From the NCBI RefSeq assembly GCF_026343125.1, contig NZ_JAPEMB010000001.1, forward strand, positions 2,356,001-2,420,000: 64,000 bases of DNA, read 5' to 3'. Under the pieces are notes generated by a model that was not told the origin of the DNA, made no database searches, and saw only the letters and a program-made list of their open reading frames with translations. The stretch is from Streptomyces sp. NBC_00094. GTDB taxonomy: Bacteria; Actinomycetota; Actinomycetes; Streptomycetales; Streptomycetaceae. The position numbers and the translations under genes are program-made. Each line of letters begins with the position of its first letter. Position 1 is the stretch's first letter. Positions 7,783-15,097 of this stretch are shown here, piece by piece.

Positions 7783-9251
7783 CACTCCCCCGCCGGGCCC
7801 TCGTAGCCACCCGGGAGGTGGATCATCTTGTGCTCCAGGTACTCGCCGAAGCCCTCGGGCCCGAACTCCCGGCCCAGGCCGGAGTTCTTGTAGCCGCCGA
7901 AGGGGCCGAGCATGTCCAGGCTGAAGGTGTTGACGTTGAAGGTGCCGGTGCGCACGCTCCGGGCGAAGTCGATGCCGTGCTCCACGTCGCCGGTCCAGAC
8001 GCTGCCGCTGAGCCCGAAGTCGGAGTCGTTGGCGATCCGGAGGGCCTCGGCCTCGTCCCCGTACGGCAGGAGGCAGATGACCGGGCCGAAGATCTCCTCG
8101 CGGGCGATCCGCATGGAGTTGTCGACACCGCCGAAGAGGGTCGGCTCGACGTACCAGCCGCGGTCCAGGCCGGCCGGACGCCCGCCGCCCGCGAGGACCT
8201 TGGCGCCCTCGGCCTGGCCGATGCCGATGTAGTCGAGGGAGCGCTGCTGCTGGCGCCGGGCGACGAGCGGACCGACCTGGGTGGCGGGGTCGAGCGGGTC
8301 GCCGACGACGAGCGCGCCGGCCGCCGCCGCGAAGGCCTCGGCGATCTCCTCGTAACGGGAGCGCGGGGCGAGGATGCGGGTCTGGGCCACACACGCCTGG
8401 CCGTTGTTCATCCAGGCGGCGGGAACGACCCCGGCGACGGTGGCGTCCAGGTCCGCGTCGGGCAGGATCACCGCGGCCGACTTGCCGCCGAGTTCGAGGG
8501 TGACCCGGGTGAGGTTGCGGGAGGCGACCTCCATGACCCGCTTGCCGGCCCCGACGGAACCGGTGAAGGAGACCTTGTCGACGCCGGGGTGACCGACGAG
8601 GTACTCGCTGACCTCGCGGTCGGCGGGCAGGATGCTGAGCACGCCCTCGGGCAGCCCGGCCTCGGTGGCGATCTCGGCGAGGATGTACGAGTCGAGGGGC
8701 GACTCCGGCGAGGGCTTGAGGACCACCGTGCAGCCGGCGAGCAGCGCCGGCCCCAGCTTGGCGGCGGCGGTGAACTGCGGCACGTTCCACGGGATGACGG
8801 CCGCGACCACGCCCACCGGCTCGCGCCGGACGAGCAGCGGCCCGAGCACGCCGCCGCGCCGCTCCTCGAAGGGGTAGTCCCGGGCGACGGTGATCGCCGC
8901 GTCCCAGACCATCATCGCGCCGAGCGCCTGGGCGAGGACGGACCAGGAGTACGGGGAGCCGTTCTGCGAGCTGATGGAGCGGGCGATCTCCTCGTAGCGG
9001 GCGGCGATCGCGTCCTTGATACGGGTGACGACCGCGATCCGCTCCTCCACCGACATCCGGGGCCAGGGCCCCTCGTCGAAGGCCCGGCGGGCGGCGGCGA
9101 CGGCCCGGTCGACATCGGCCTCCGAGGCGTGCGGGACGCGCCCGATGACCTCCTCGGTGTGCGGCGAGATCACCTCGATGACCCCGTCGCCGAGCGGATC
9201 GGTCAACGCCCCGCCGATGAACAGCTTTCCGTGCTCCACAAGCTCGGTCAT
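7782..9251 (-). CDS. Aldehyde dehydrogenase family protein, 489 aa
   Basis: NAD(P)-dependent oxidation of an aldehyde to an acid. Full-length family member: PWN (Asn156) for the oxyanion hole, the dinucleotide loop FTGSVGAGKRV near 229-239, general-base Glu253 in LELGGKS and nucleophile Cys287 in NNGQACVAQ. It heads a two-gene operon with a [3Fe-4S] ferredoxin. An operator-like site sharing the KstR-regulon core lies about 50 bp upstream of the start. Sterol or lipid side-chain aldehydes are therefore plausible substrates, but the family is broad. Confidence 0.92.
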   Translation of the reverse strand: MTELVEHGKLFIGGALTDPLGDGVIEVISPHTEEVIGRVPHASEADVDRAVAAARRAFDEGPWPRMSVEERIAVVTRIKDAIAARYEEIARSISSQNGSPYSWSVLAQALGAMMVWDAAITVARDYPFEERRGGVLGPLLVRREPVGVVAAVIPWNVPQFTAAAKLGPALLAGCTVVLKPSPESPLDSYILAEIATEAGLPEGVLSILPADREVSEYLVGHPGVDKVSFTGSVGAGKRVMEVASRNLTRVTLELGGKSAAVILPDADLDATVAGVVPAAWMNNGQACVAQTRILAPRSRYEEIAEAFAAAAGALVVGDPLDPATQVGPLVARRQQQRSLDYIGIGQAEGAKVLAGGGRPAGLDRGWYVEPTLFGGVDNSMRIAREEIFGPVICLLPYGDEAEALRIANDSDFGLSGSVWTGDVEHGIDFARSVRTGTFNVNTFSLDMLGPFGGYKNSGLGREFGPEGFGEYLEHKMIHLPGGYEGPAGE

Positions 9252-9299
9252 GACCGCGGCCTCCCGAGGAGATGAACTTATCTGACGATGCCTCAGAAC

Positions 9300-9313
9300 T
9301 GATACCAGTTCTA
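9300..9313. promoter_or_regulatory. KstR-like operator upstream of ALDH operon
   Basis: The 14-mer T-GA-TAC-CA-GTT-CT-A fits TNNAACNNGTTNNA with one change. The wider block AACT-NN-TAC-NN-GTTCTAGTT is the same as that found upstream of the thiolase gene at about 22.4 kb. It lies about 50 bp before the ALDH start, as expected for a repressor site. Confidence 0.6.
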
Positions 9314-9670
9314 GTTATCGCGGGCAATGCCCCGGACAGCGGGACGCTCCACCTGGGCCCCTGGCGACTGACCTGCCACCACGGCGTGCGGGACGACGGC
9401 AGACGGGGTGGCAGCCGGGGCGAGCTGCGACGGAGGCAGTCGATACCGTGCAGCTCTCGGACGGACAACGACAAGGAGCGGCATGGGCAAGAACGCACCG
9501 GTGACGATCGAGCTGGTGCCTCGGAGCTGACCTGACGTGCCCTTCACGTGCCCGATCAGGCGGGAGATCCCGTGGGCTTCCAGCACTTCGACGTAGCGCT
9601 GGACCTTCGCCCCCAGGACAGACTCGGGCAGTGTGCGCGCGGCCGGCGCTGGCAGGTCACTCTTGGCCAT
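9311..9670 (-). other. Possible small gene or gene fragment, 119 codons
   Basis: The first ~50 codons (MAKSDLPAPAARTLPESVL..., then VQRYVEVLEAHGISRLIGHV) read like a real protein segment with amphipathic helices, but the rest is low-quality Pro/Ala/Val sequence running into the ALDH operator. No ribosome-binding site is clear. It could be a truncated remnant of a longer gene. Weakly supported. Confidence 0.2.
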
Positions 9671-9914
9671 CGGCGGTGCCTGAACGTCGGTTAGGTCCCG
9701 GGCTTGCCCCGGGCCGCCCCCGGACAGAGTCAGGGATGCAGCCGCACTGCAGAGCTGGACACCTCGGAAGCCGACCGCGCGCAAGCGGACTCTAACCAGC
9801 GGTACCGACAACGGCCGTCGCGCGGCCAGGCGCCGCCGGTCCGGGCCGTCCGTGGGCCGTGCGAGGGGGCTCGGCAACGGCCGACGACGACCCACCACGA
9901 CAGCGCGATCGCAG

Positions 9915-9969
9915 GTCGGCGTCGCCCCGTAGGCCGGTCGGCGTCGCCCCGTAGGCCGGTCGGCATCGC
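9915..9969. repeat. 22-bp tandem repeat, 2.5 copies
   Basis: The unit from 9915 to 9936 is repeated exactly at 9937-9958 and begins again at 9959 with one change. Just before it, the 14-mer CGATCGCAGGTCGG (9906-9919) recurs at 11495-11508 near the end of the P450 gene. Confidence 0.85.
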
Positions 9970-10138
9970 CGTCGTCGGCGCCTCCGGCGGAGCCGCGAGG
10001 AGTCAACCTGGCGGCGATCCGGGTGACGGCCTCCGACCTGCCGCTTCCGGGCCGGACGCGGGCGACGCCACCAGGATGGACCCCCAAGCAGGAGGGTCGC
10101 CCGACGGTGGGACCCGTCAAGAGGAGCCGTACCGCGTC

Positions 10139-11545
10139 ATGAAGGACTTCCCCTCGATCCCCACCGCTCCCCGCGCGCTCCCCCTGATCGGGCACGTCGT
10201 GCCGCTGCTGCGGGACCCGCTGGCGTTCCTGAACTCGCTGCCCGCCCACGGCGAGCTGGTCCGCATCCGGCTCGGCCCCCTCGCCGTCGTCGTGGTCTGC
10301 GATCCGGAACTGACCCGGCAAGTCCTGCTGGACGACCGCGTCTTCGACAAGGGCGGCCCGCTGTACGACCGCCTGCGCGAAGTGATCGGCGACGGCGTGG
10401 TCTCCTGCCGGCATCAGGCCCATCGCCGACTGCGGCGGCTGTCCCAGCCCGCCTTCCACCAGGCCCGGCTCCCGGACTACGCACGGGCCATGACCACCTG
10501 CGTCCAGGAGACGACCGACTCCTGGAGTCCCGGCCAAGTCCTCGACGTACCCGCCGAGATGATGACGACCAGCTCCAGGATCATCACCGCCACGCTGTTC
10601 TCCGACACCCTGCCCTCGACCGCGCACGGCCGGCTCGTCAGCGACGTCACCACCGTGGTCAAGAGCCTCTACCAGCGGATGTTCCTGATCCCGCCGCTGG
10701 ACCGTCTGCCCACCCCCGGCAATCGCGCCCACCTCGCCGCCCGCGCCCGCCTCCACGACACCGTGGAGCGCATCATCGCCCAGCGCCGCGCCGACGGCGC
10801 CGACCACGGCGACCTGCTCTCGGCCCTGGTGGCGGCCCACGACCCCGAGGACGACCGCCCCGGCATGACCGGCGCCGAGATCAGCGACACGATCGTCTCC
10901 TTCATCCTGGCCGGCATCGAGAGCACCGCCGCCACGCTGTCCTCGGCACTCGATCTGCTGGCCCGCCACCCCGAAGTCGAGCGGCGGGTGCACGCCGAGG
11001 TCGACACCGCCCTGCGCGGCGCGCCGGCCACCCACGCCGACCTGCCGCGCCTGCCACTGACCGAGCGCGTCATCACCGAGACCCTCCGGCTGCGCCCGCC
11101 CGGCTGGTTCTTCACCCGCGCGGTCACCGCCGACACGCACCTCGGCGGGCACCTCCTGCAGGCCGGGACCAGCGTCGCCTACAGCCCGTACCTCATCCAC
11201 CACCGGCCCGACCTCTACCCCGATCCCGAAGCCTTCGCCCCCGACCGCTGGGCCTCCCCGCACCCCCGACCGCCACGCCACGCCTTCCTGCCCTTCGCCG
11301 CGGGCGCCCGCAAATGCATCGGCGACTCCTTCAGCATGGTCGAGGCCACCCTCGCCCTCGCGACCATCGCCTCCCGATGGCACCTGGAACACGTGCCGGG
11401 CCACCGGGGCCGCCTCGCCGCCGCCGTGACGCTCGAACTCCGCGACCTGCGCATGCGGGTACGGCCACGCACCGCGATGCCCGCGTCGACCGTCCGATCG
11501 CAGGTCGGAGACGGAAGGAAGTCCTTTCCCCCAGACCGAAGCTGA
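10139..11545 (+). CDS. Cytochrome P450, 468 aa
   Basis: Heme monooxygenase. Visible motifs: I-helix AGIEST (258-263), in which Ser262 takes the place usually held by the oxygen-activating Thr; K-helix ETLRLRP (Glu314-x2-Arg317); PERF-like FAPDRW near 366-371; and heme ligand loop FAAGARKCIGD with Cys393. The N-terminus (P-R-A-L-P-L-I-G-H, R-D-P-L-A-F) resembles the CYP170-like P450s of terpene pathways, though no terpene synthase gene is adjacent. ATG 10139 is used; GAGGAG lies 12 nt upstream, rather far. Its stop codon falls inside the palindrome that precedes the MBL gene. Confidence 0.88.
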   Translation: MKDFPSIPTAPRALPLIGHVVPLLRDPLAFLNSLPAHGELVRIRLGPLAVVVVCDPELTRQVLLDDRVFDKGGPLYDRLREVIGDGVVSCRHQAHRRLRRLSQPAFHQARLPDYARAMTTCVQETTDSWSPGQVLDVPAEMMTTSSRIITATLFSDTLPSTAHGRLVSDVTTVVKSLYQRMFLIPPLDRLPTPGNRAHLAARARLHDTVERIIAQRRADGADHGDLLSALVAAHDPEDDRPGMTGAEISDTIVSFILAGIESTAATLSSALDLLARHPEVERRVHAEVDTALRGAPATHADLPRLPLTERVITETLRLRPPGWFFTRAVTADTHLGGHLLQAGTSVAYSPYLIHHRPDLYPDPEAFAPDRWASPHPRPPRHAFLPFAAGARKCIGDSFSMVEATLALATIASRWHLEHVPGHRGRLAAAVTLELRDLRMRVRPRTAMPASTVRSQVGDGRKSFPPDRS

Positions 11546-11556
11546 CGTACCGTCAG
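11542..11556. promoter_or_regulatory. 15-bp palindrome, TetR-type operator candidate
   Basis: CTGACG-TAC-CGTCAG, 6-bp perfect arms, 60 bp upstream of the MBL-fold gene and overlapping the stop codon of the P450 gene. The form resembles TetR/FadR-type operators of acyl-CoA metabolism. No cognate regulator is adjacent. Confidence 0.5.
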
Positions 11557-11617
11557 TTCTCGTTAGGATGAGAGATGGCCGAGCAAGCTCCGTACGGTCT
11601 TGGAGAGATGAGGGCAC

Positions 11618-12655
11618 ATGACCCAGGTGACCGAGCACGGCGGAGGCGTCTGGTCCCTACGGGTCCCCATCCCGGACAATCCGCTCGGCCACACCCTGGT
11701 CCACGTCCTCGACACCGACCGCGGACCGGTCCTCGTCGACACCGGCTGGGACGACCCGGCTTCCTGGAGCGAACTCACCGACGGACTGAACGCGTTGGGG
11801 CTCTCCGTGAAGGACGTCCACGGGGTCGTCATCACCCATCACCACCCCGACCACCACGGCCTCTCCGGCCGGGTCCGTGACGAGTCCGGGGCCTGGATCG
11901 CCATGCACGCGGCCGACACCGCCGTCGTCCGCCGCACCCGTGACGCCGAACCCGGCACCTGGCTCGACTACATGGTCCACAAGCTGACCGCCGTCGGCGC
12001 GCCCGAGGAGCACGTCGCCCCCCTGCGGGCCGCCCGCGCCTCCGGCCGGATGCGGACCCTGCCCGGTCTCGGCTCCGCCCTCCCCGACCGCGAGATCGTC
12101 CCCGGCGAGCTCCTCGACCTGGCCGGCCGGCGGCTGCGCGCGATCTGGACCCCCGGCCACACCCCCGGCCACGTCTGCCTCCACCTGGAGGAGGAGCACC
12201 CCTCCCGGCTGCCGGGCCACGGCCGGCTCTTCTCCGGTGACCACCTGCTTCCCGGGATCTCCCCGCACATCGGGCTGTACGAGAACCCGGGCGAGCTCCA
12301 CGAGACCGACCCCCTCGGCGACTACCTCGACTCGCTCGAACGCATCGGCCGACTCGGCGTCGCCGAGGTCCTCCCCGCCCATCAGTACGCCTTCGCCGAC
12401 GCCAAGGGCCGCATCGACGAGCTCCTCGTCCACCACGAGGAACGGCTCACCGGACTCCTCGCCCTGATCGCCACCCCGCTCACCCCCTGGCAGCTGGCCG
12501 AGCGGATGGAGTGGAACCGGCCCTGGGCGGAGATCCCCCACGGCTCCCGCAACATCGCCGTCAGCGAGGCCGAGGCCCACGTCCGCCGTCTGGTGAAGCT
12601 CGGCCGCGCGGAGGCGGTGACGGGTACGGACCCGGTGACGTACGTCGCGGTGTGA
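11618..12655 (+). CDS. MBL-fold metallo-hydrolase, 345 aa
   Basis: Metallo-beta-lactamase fold enzyme with two metal sites. The hallmark THHHPDHHG is near residue 72, another His site is in WTPGHTPGHVCLH, and the metal-bridging Asp is in FSGDHLL; a third His is in PAHQYAF. The C-terminal ~80 residues form the helical winged domain (W-Q-L-A-E-R-M-E-W-N) seen in hydrolases of lipid or acyl-CoA metabolism. A palindromic operator candidate precedes it. The substrate is unknown; thioesterase-like or lactonase action is possible. Confidence 0.88.
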   Translation: MTQVTEHGGGVWSLRVPIPDNPLGHTLVHVLDTDRGPVLVDTGWDDPASWSELTDGLNALGLSVKDVHGVVITHHHPDHHGLSGRVRDESGAWIAMHAADTAVVRRTRDAEPGTWLDYMVHKLTAVGAPEEHVAPLRAARASGRMRTLPGLGSALPDREIVPGELLDLAGRRLRAIWTPGHTPGHVCLHLEEEHPSRLPGHGRLFSGDHLLPGISPHIGLYENPGELHETDPLGDYLDSLERIGRLGVAEVLPAHQYAFADAKGRIDELLVHHEERLTGLLALIATPLTPWQLAERMEWNRPWAEIPHGSRNIAVSEAEAHVRRLVKLGRAEAVTGTDPVTYVAV

Positions 12656-12805
12656 GCCTCCGCTGCCCTACGGGTGCGAGCCTCCCCCGCCCTGCCGGTG
12701 CGAGGCGCCCCCTCCCTGCGGATGTGAGCCTCCCCCGTCCTGCGGATGTGAGGCGCCCGGACCTGCGGGTGTGAGCCTCCCCGGCCCGCGGATGTGAGGC
12801 GCCTC
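12656..12805. repeat. Degenerate 23-25 bp tandem repeats, about 6 copies
   Basis: Units of the form GTGAGCCTCCCC-n-CTGCGG(A/G)T alternate with GTGAGGCGCC variants right after the MBL stop codon and just before the riboswitch promoter. Copies differ by a few bases. No gene is read through this stretch. Confidence 0.7.
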
Positions 12806-12837
12806 GCACCCCCGGGGCGGCGCGCGTACGGGCCGGT

Positions 12838-13012
12838 AGAGTGGGCGGGTCGTCATCATGCCCGTACGGGGGGAAGCCGGTGCGAGTCCGGCACTGACCC
12901 CGCAACCGTGAGCCGCTCCCCCGGGAGCGGCGAGTCGGAATGCCCCGTCCGGGACGTGACCGCCGGCACCGTCGAGGAATACGGAGCCGGAGCCTGGTGC
13001 CCCTGAGGCGTG
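12838..13012 (+). promoter_or_regulatory. Cobalamin (B12) riboswitch
   Basis: Clear AdoCbl-type leader: GGGGAAGCCGGTGCGAGTCC at 12871-12890, then the CGGCACTGACCCCGCAACCGTGA core, a GC-rich P6-like hairpin and the GAGTCGGAATGCC block at about 12931-12943. A TAGAGT -10 candidate sits at 12837-12842. It ends about 30 nt before the first gene of the ECF operon and should switch the five-gene operon off when cobalamin is abundant. Confidence 0.93.
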
Positions 13013-13040
13013 CCGGTGCCCGGCCGCAGGAGAGGGCCCC

Positions 13041-14291
13041 ATGAACACCGTCCGCCGCGGCGCCGCCGCGCTCGCCGCCGCCGCAGTCGTACTCGGCACC
13101 GGAGCAGCTCTTCCGGCCGCCGCCACGCCCTCCCCTTCCGCCTCGGCCGGCACGGCCCCGGTCGGTCCGTACGGCACGTCGGACCCGACCTACGACGGCG
13201 TCTGGCGCCAGTCGCTCGCCTTCCTCGCCCAGCGCGGAACCGGCTTCCAGCCCGCCGACCAGTCCGTGGACTGGCTCCTCGGCCAGCAGTGCGCCGACGG
13301 CTCCTTCAGCTCGTACCGCGCGGACGCCACGAAGCCCTGTGACGCGAAGACGATGCGGGACACCAACGCCACCGCCCTCGCCGTCCAGGCACTCGCCGCC
13401 GTCCGCCGCCAGTACGCCGACCCCGAGAAGGTCACCACGGCCGTCGACGCCGGCACCGACTGGCTGCGGAGCGCGCAGAACAAGGACGGCGGCTGGGGCT
13501 ACACCCCCGGCGGCGGCCCCAGCGACGCCAACTCCACCTCGGTGATCATCGGCGCCCTCGCCGCGGCCGGCGTCAAGCCCGTCGAGTTCACCTCCGCCGA
13601 GGGCCGCACCCCCTACGACGCGCTCCTCACCTTCGCGCTGCCCTGCTCGGACAAGGACGGCGCCGGAGCCTTCGCGTACCAGCCGGACAAGAACGGCACG
13701 CTGCTCGCCAACGCGGACGCCACCGCCGCCGCCACCCTCGCCGGGCTCGGCAAGAGCATCGTCTCCAGCAAGGCCCGCCCCGCCCAGCCGCCGACCTGCG
13801 AGGACCCGGCCAAGCCGACCGCCGACCGGGCCGCCCTCAACGGCGCCTCCTACCTGGCGAAGGCCCTCGCGACGACCGGCCACCTCATGGCCCCGCCGAT
13901 GCCCGGCGCCACCGACACGACGGCGAAGCCGGACATCGGCAACACCGCCGACGCGGTCGTGGCGCTCGCCGCGGCCGGCGCCTCCAAGGAGGCCGAGCCG
14001 GCGCTGGAGTGGCTGGAGACGAACTCCGCCTCCTGGGCGAAGGAGAGCGGCCCCGCCGCCTACGCGCAGCTGATCCTGGCCGCCCGCGCGATGGACACCG
14101 ACCCGCGCGAGTTCGGCACCGCCGACCTCGTCGAGCAGCTCAACGCCCTGGGCCCGGCGCCCAAGACCCCGGACACCTCCACCGCCTCCACGAGTGAGGA
14201 CGAGGGGGGCTTCGACGTCTGGTGGATCATCGGCATCGGCATGGTCGTCGGCGTCGGCATCGGCTTCCTCGTGAGCGGCCGCAAGAAGTGA
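13041..14291 (+). CDS. Secreted, membrane-anchored toroid protein (transcobalamin/prenyltransferase-like), 416 aa
   Basis: First gene behind the B12 riboswitch, with AGGAGAGGG before the ATG. N-terminal signal peptide ending around AATPS, then terpene-cyclase-like toroid repeats (S-L-A-F-L-A-Q-R-G, W-L-L-G-Q-Q-C-A-D-G-S-F, W-L-R-S-A-Q-N-K-D-G-G-W), and a C-terminal anchor (WWIIGIGMVVGVGIGFLV followed by RKK). Such alpha/alpha toroids are the fold of intrinsic factor and transcobalamin, so a role in capturing corrinoid at the surface for the ECF transporter encoded downstream is likely. Prenyl chemistry is unlikely since no DxDD motif is seen. Confidence 0.85.
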   Translation: MNTVRRGAAALAAAAVVLGTGAALPAAATPSPSASAGTAPVGPYGTSDPTYDGVWRQSLAFLAQRGTGFQPADQSVDWLLGQQCADGSFSSYRADATKPCDAKTMRDTNATALAVQALAAVRRQYADPEKVTTAVDAGTDWLRSAQNKDGGWGYTPGGGPSDANSTSVIIGALAAAGVKPVEFTSAEGRTPYDALLTFALPCSDKDGAGAFAYQPDKNGTLLANADATAAATLAGLGKSIVSSKARPAQPPTCEDPAKPTADRAALNGASYLAKALATTGHLMAPPMPGATDTTAKPDIGNTADAVVALAAAGASKEAEPALEWLETNSASWAKESGPAAYAQLILAARAMDTDPREFGTADLVEQLNALGPAPKTPDTSTASTSEDEGGFDVWWIIGIGMVVGVGIGFLVSGRKK

Positions 14292-15097
14292 CGACGGTCG
14301 GGACGACGGCGGTCGAGACGACGGCGGTACGGACGACAGCAGTACGGACGACAGCAGTCGAGACGACAGCGGTACGGACGACGGCGCTCAGGGCTGTGGT
14401 CGGCCGGGGCGCCGCGCGGGCCTTCGCCGCCATGGCCGGGGCGCTGCTGATGCTCACCGCCGTCGCGGCGGCCCCGGCGCAGGCCGCGGGCTACCGCTAC
14501 TGGTCGTTCTGGGAGAGCGCCGAGGGGAAGCCCTGGGCGTACGCCACCCAGGGGCCGGCGACCGCCCGCCCCGCCGACGGCGACGCGATCGGCTTCCGCT
14601 TCGCGATCAGCCAGGGCACGAGCGACACCTCCCTGCCCTCCGTGGCCCCCGACTTCCCGGGGATCTGCGCGGGCGTGGAGAAGAAGGACGGCACCAAGCG
14701 GATCGCGGTCGTCGTCGACTTCGGCGGACCGCAGGACGCCCCGCCCGGCGAGCGGCTCCCGGCGAAGACCGTCCGGGTCGGCTGCGCGCAGGTCCGCGAG
14801 GACGCGACGGGCGCGGAGGCGCTGGCCGAGGTGGCGAAGCCGCTGCGGTACGACGGCGCGGCGATGCTGTGCGGGATCGCGGGCTATCCGGCGCGGGGCT
14901 GCGGCGAGCAGGTCGCGGAGGGCGGGGAGAAGACGGGGGCTTCGGTCGCCCCCACCACCGCGCCCGGTCCCGGCACCCCTGAGGCTTCCGCTTCCGGGGA
15001 AGGGGCCGGCAGCCCGTCGTTCGGCGTGCTCGCCGGCGGAGCCGCCGTCCTGGCGCTCGGCGGTGCCGCGATCTGGAAGGCTCGCCGGCGCGGATGA
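14288..15097 (+). CDS. SCO2322-family secreted membrane-anchored protein, 269 aa
   Basis: Second gene of the B12-controlled operon; the GTG start overlaps the previous stop (GTGA). The N-terminus has an odd run of TTAV(R/E) repeats (about residues 1-32) encoded by near-identical 12-24 nt units, then a signal peptide-like stretch ending AQAA. The exported domain begins GYRYWSFWE and has four Cys, and the C-terminus has one membrane segment followed by KARRRG. A later Met (MAGALLML) could be the true start, which would leave the repeats as leader. It probably assists corrinoid uptake at the surface. Confidence 0.75.
   Translation: MTTVGTTAVETTAVRTTAVRTTAVETTAVRTTALRAVVGRGAARAFAAMAGALLMLTAVAAAPAQAAGYRYWSFWESAEGKPWAYATQGPATARPADGDAIGFRFAISQGTSDTSLPSVAPDFPGICAGVEKKDGTKRIAVVVDFGGPQDAPPGERLPAKTVRVGCAQVREDATGAEALAEVAKPLRYDGAAMLCGIAGYPARGCGEQVAEGGEKTGASVAPTTAPGPGTPEASASGEGAGSPSFGVLAGGAAVLALGGAAIWKARRRG

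Larger units (their letters stand above)
9252..10138. other. 887-bp region without a convincing gene
   Basis: Between the ALDH operon and the P450 gene. It holds the operator at 9300-9313, the doubtful fragment at 9311-9670 and a 22-bp direct repeat at 9915-9969. Reading frames through 9700-10138 show biased, motif-free sequence in all directions. The region looks like decayed or rearranged DNA. Confidence 0.5.

Noticed and set aside
9311..11638. 775-codon minus-strand frame spanning the P450 gene
   Set aside because: Mostly antisense to the P450; only the last ~119 codons, outside the P450, might be a genuine fragment.
10139..12655. Secondary-metabolite (terpene) gene cluster around the P450
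   Set aside because: No terpene synthase, tailoring enzyme or transporter lies beside it; one P450 alone is not a cluster.
12656..12805. CRISPR array
   Set aside because: The repeats are adjacent and degenerate, with no unique spacers, and no cas genes are present.
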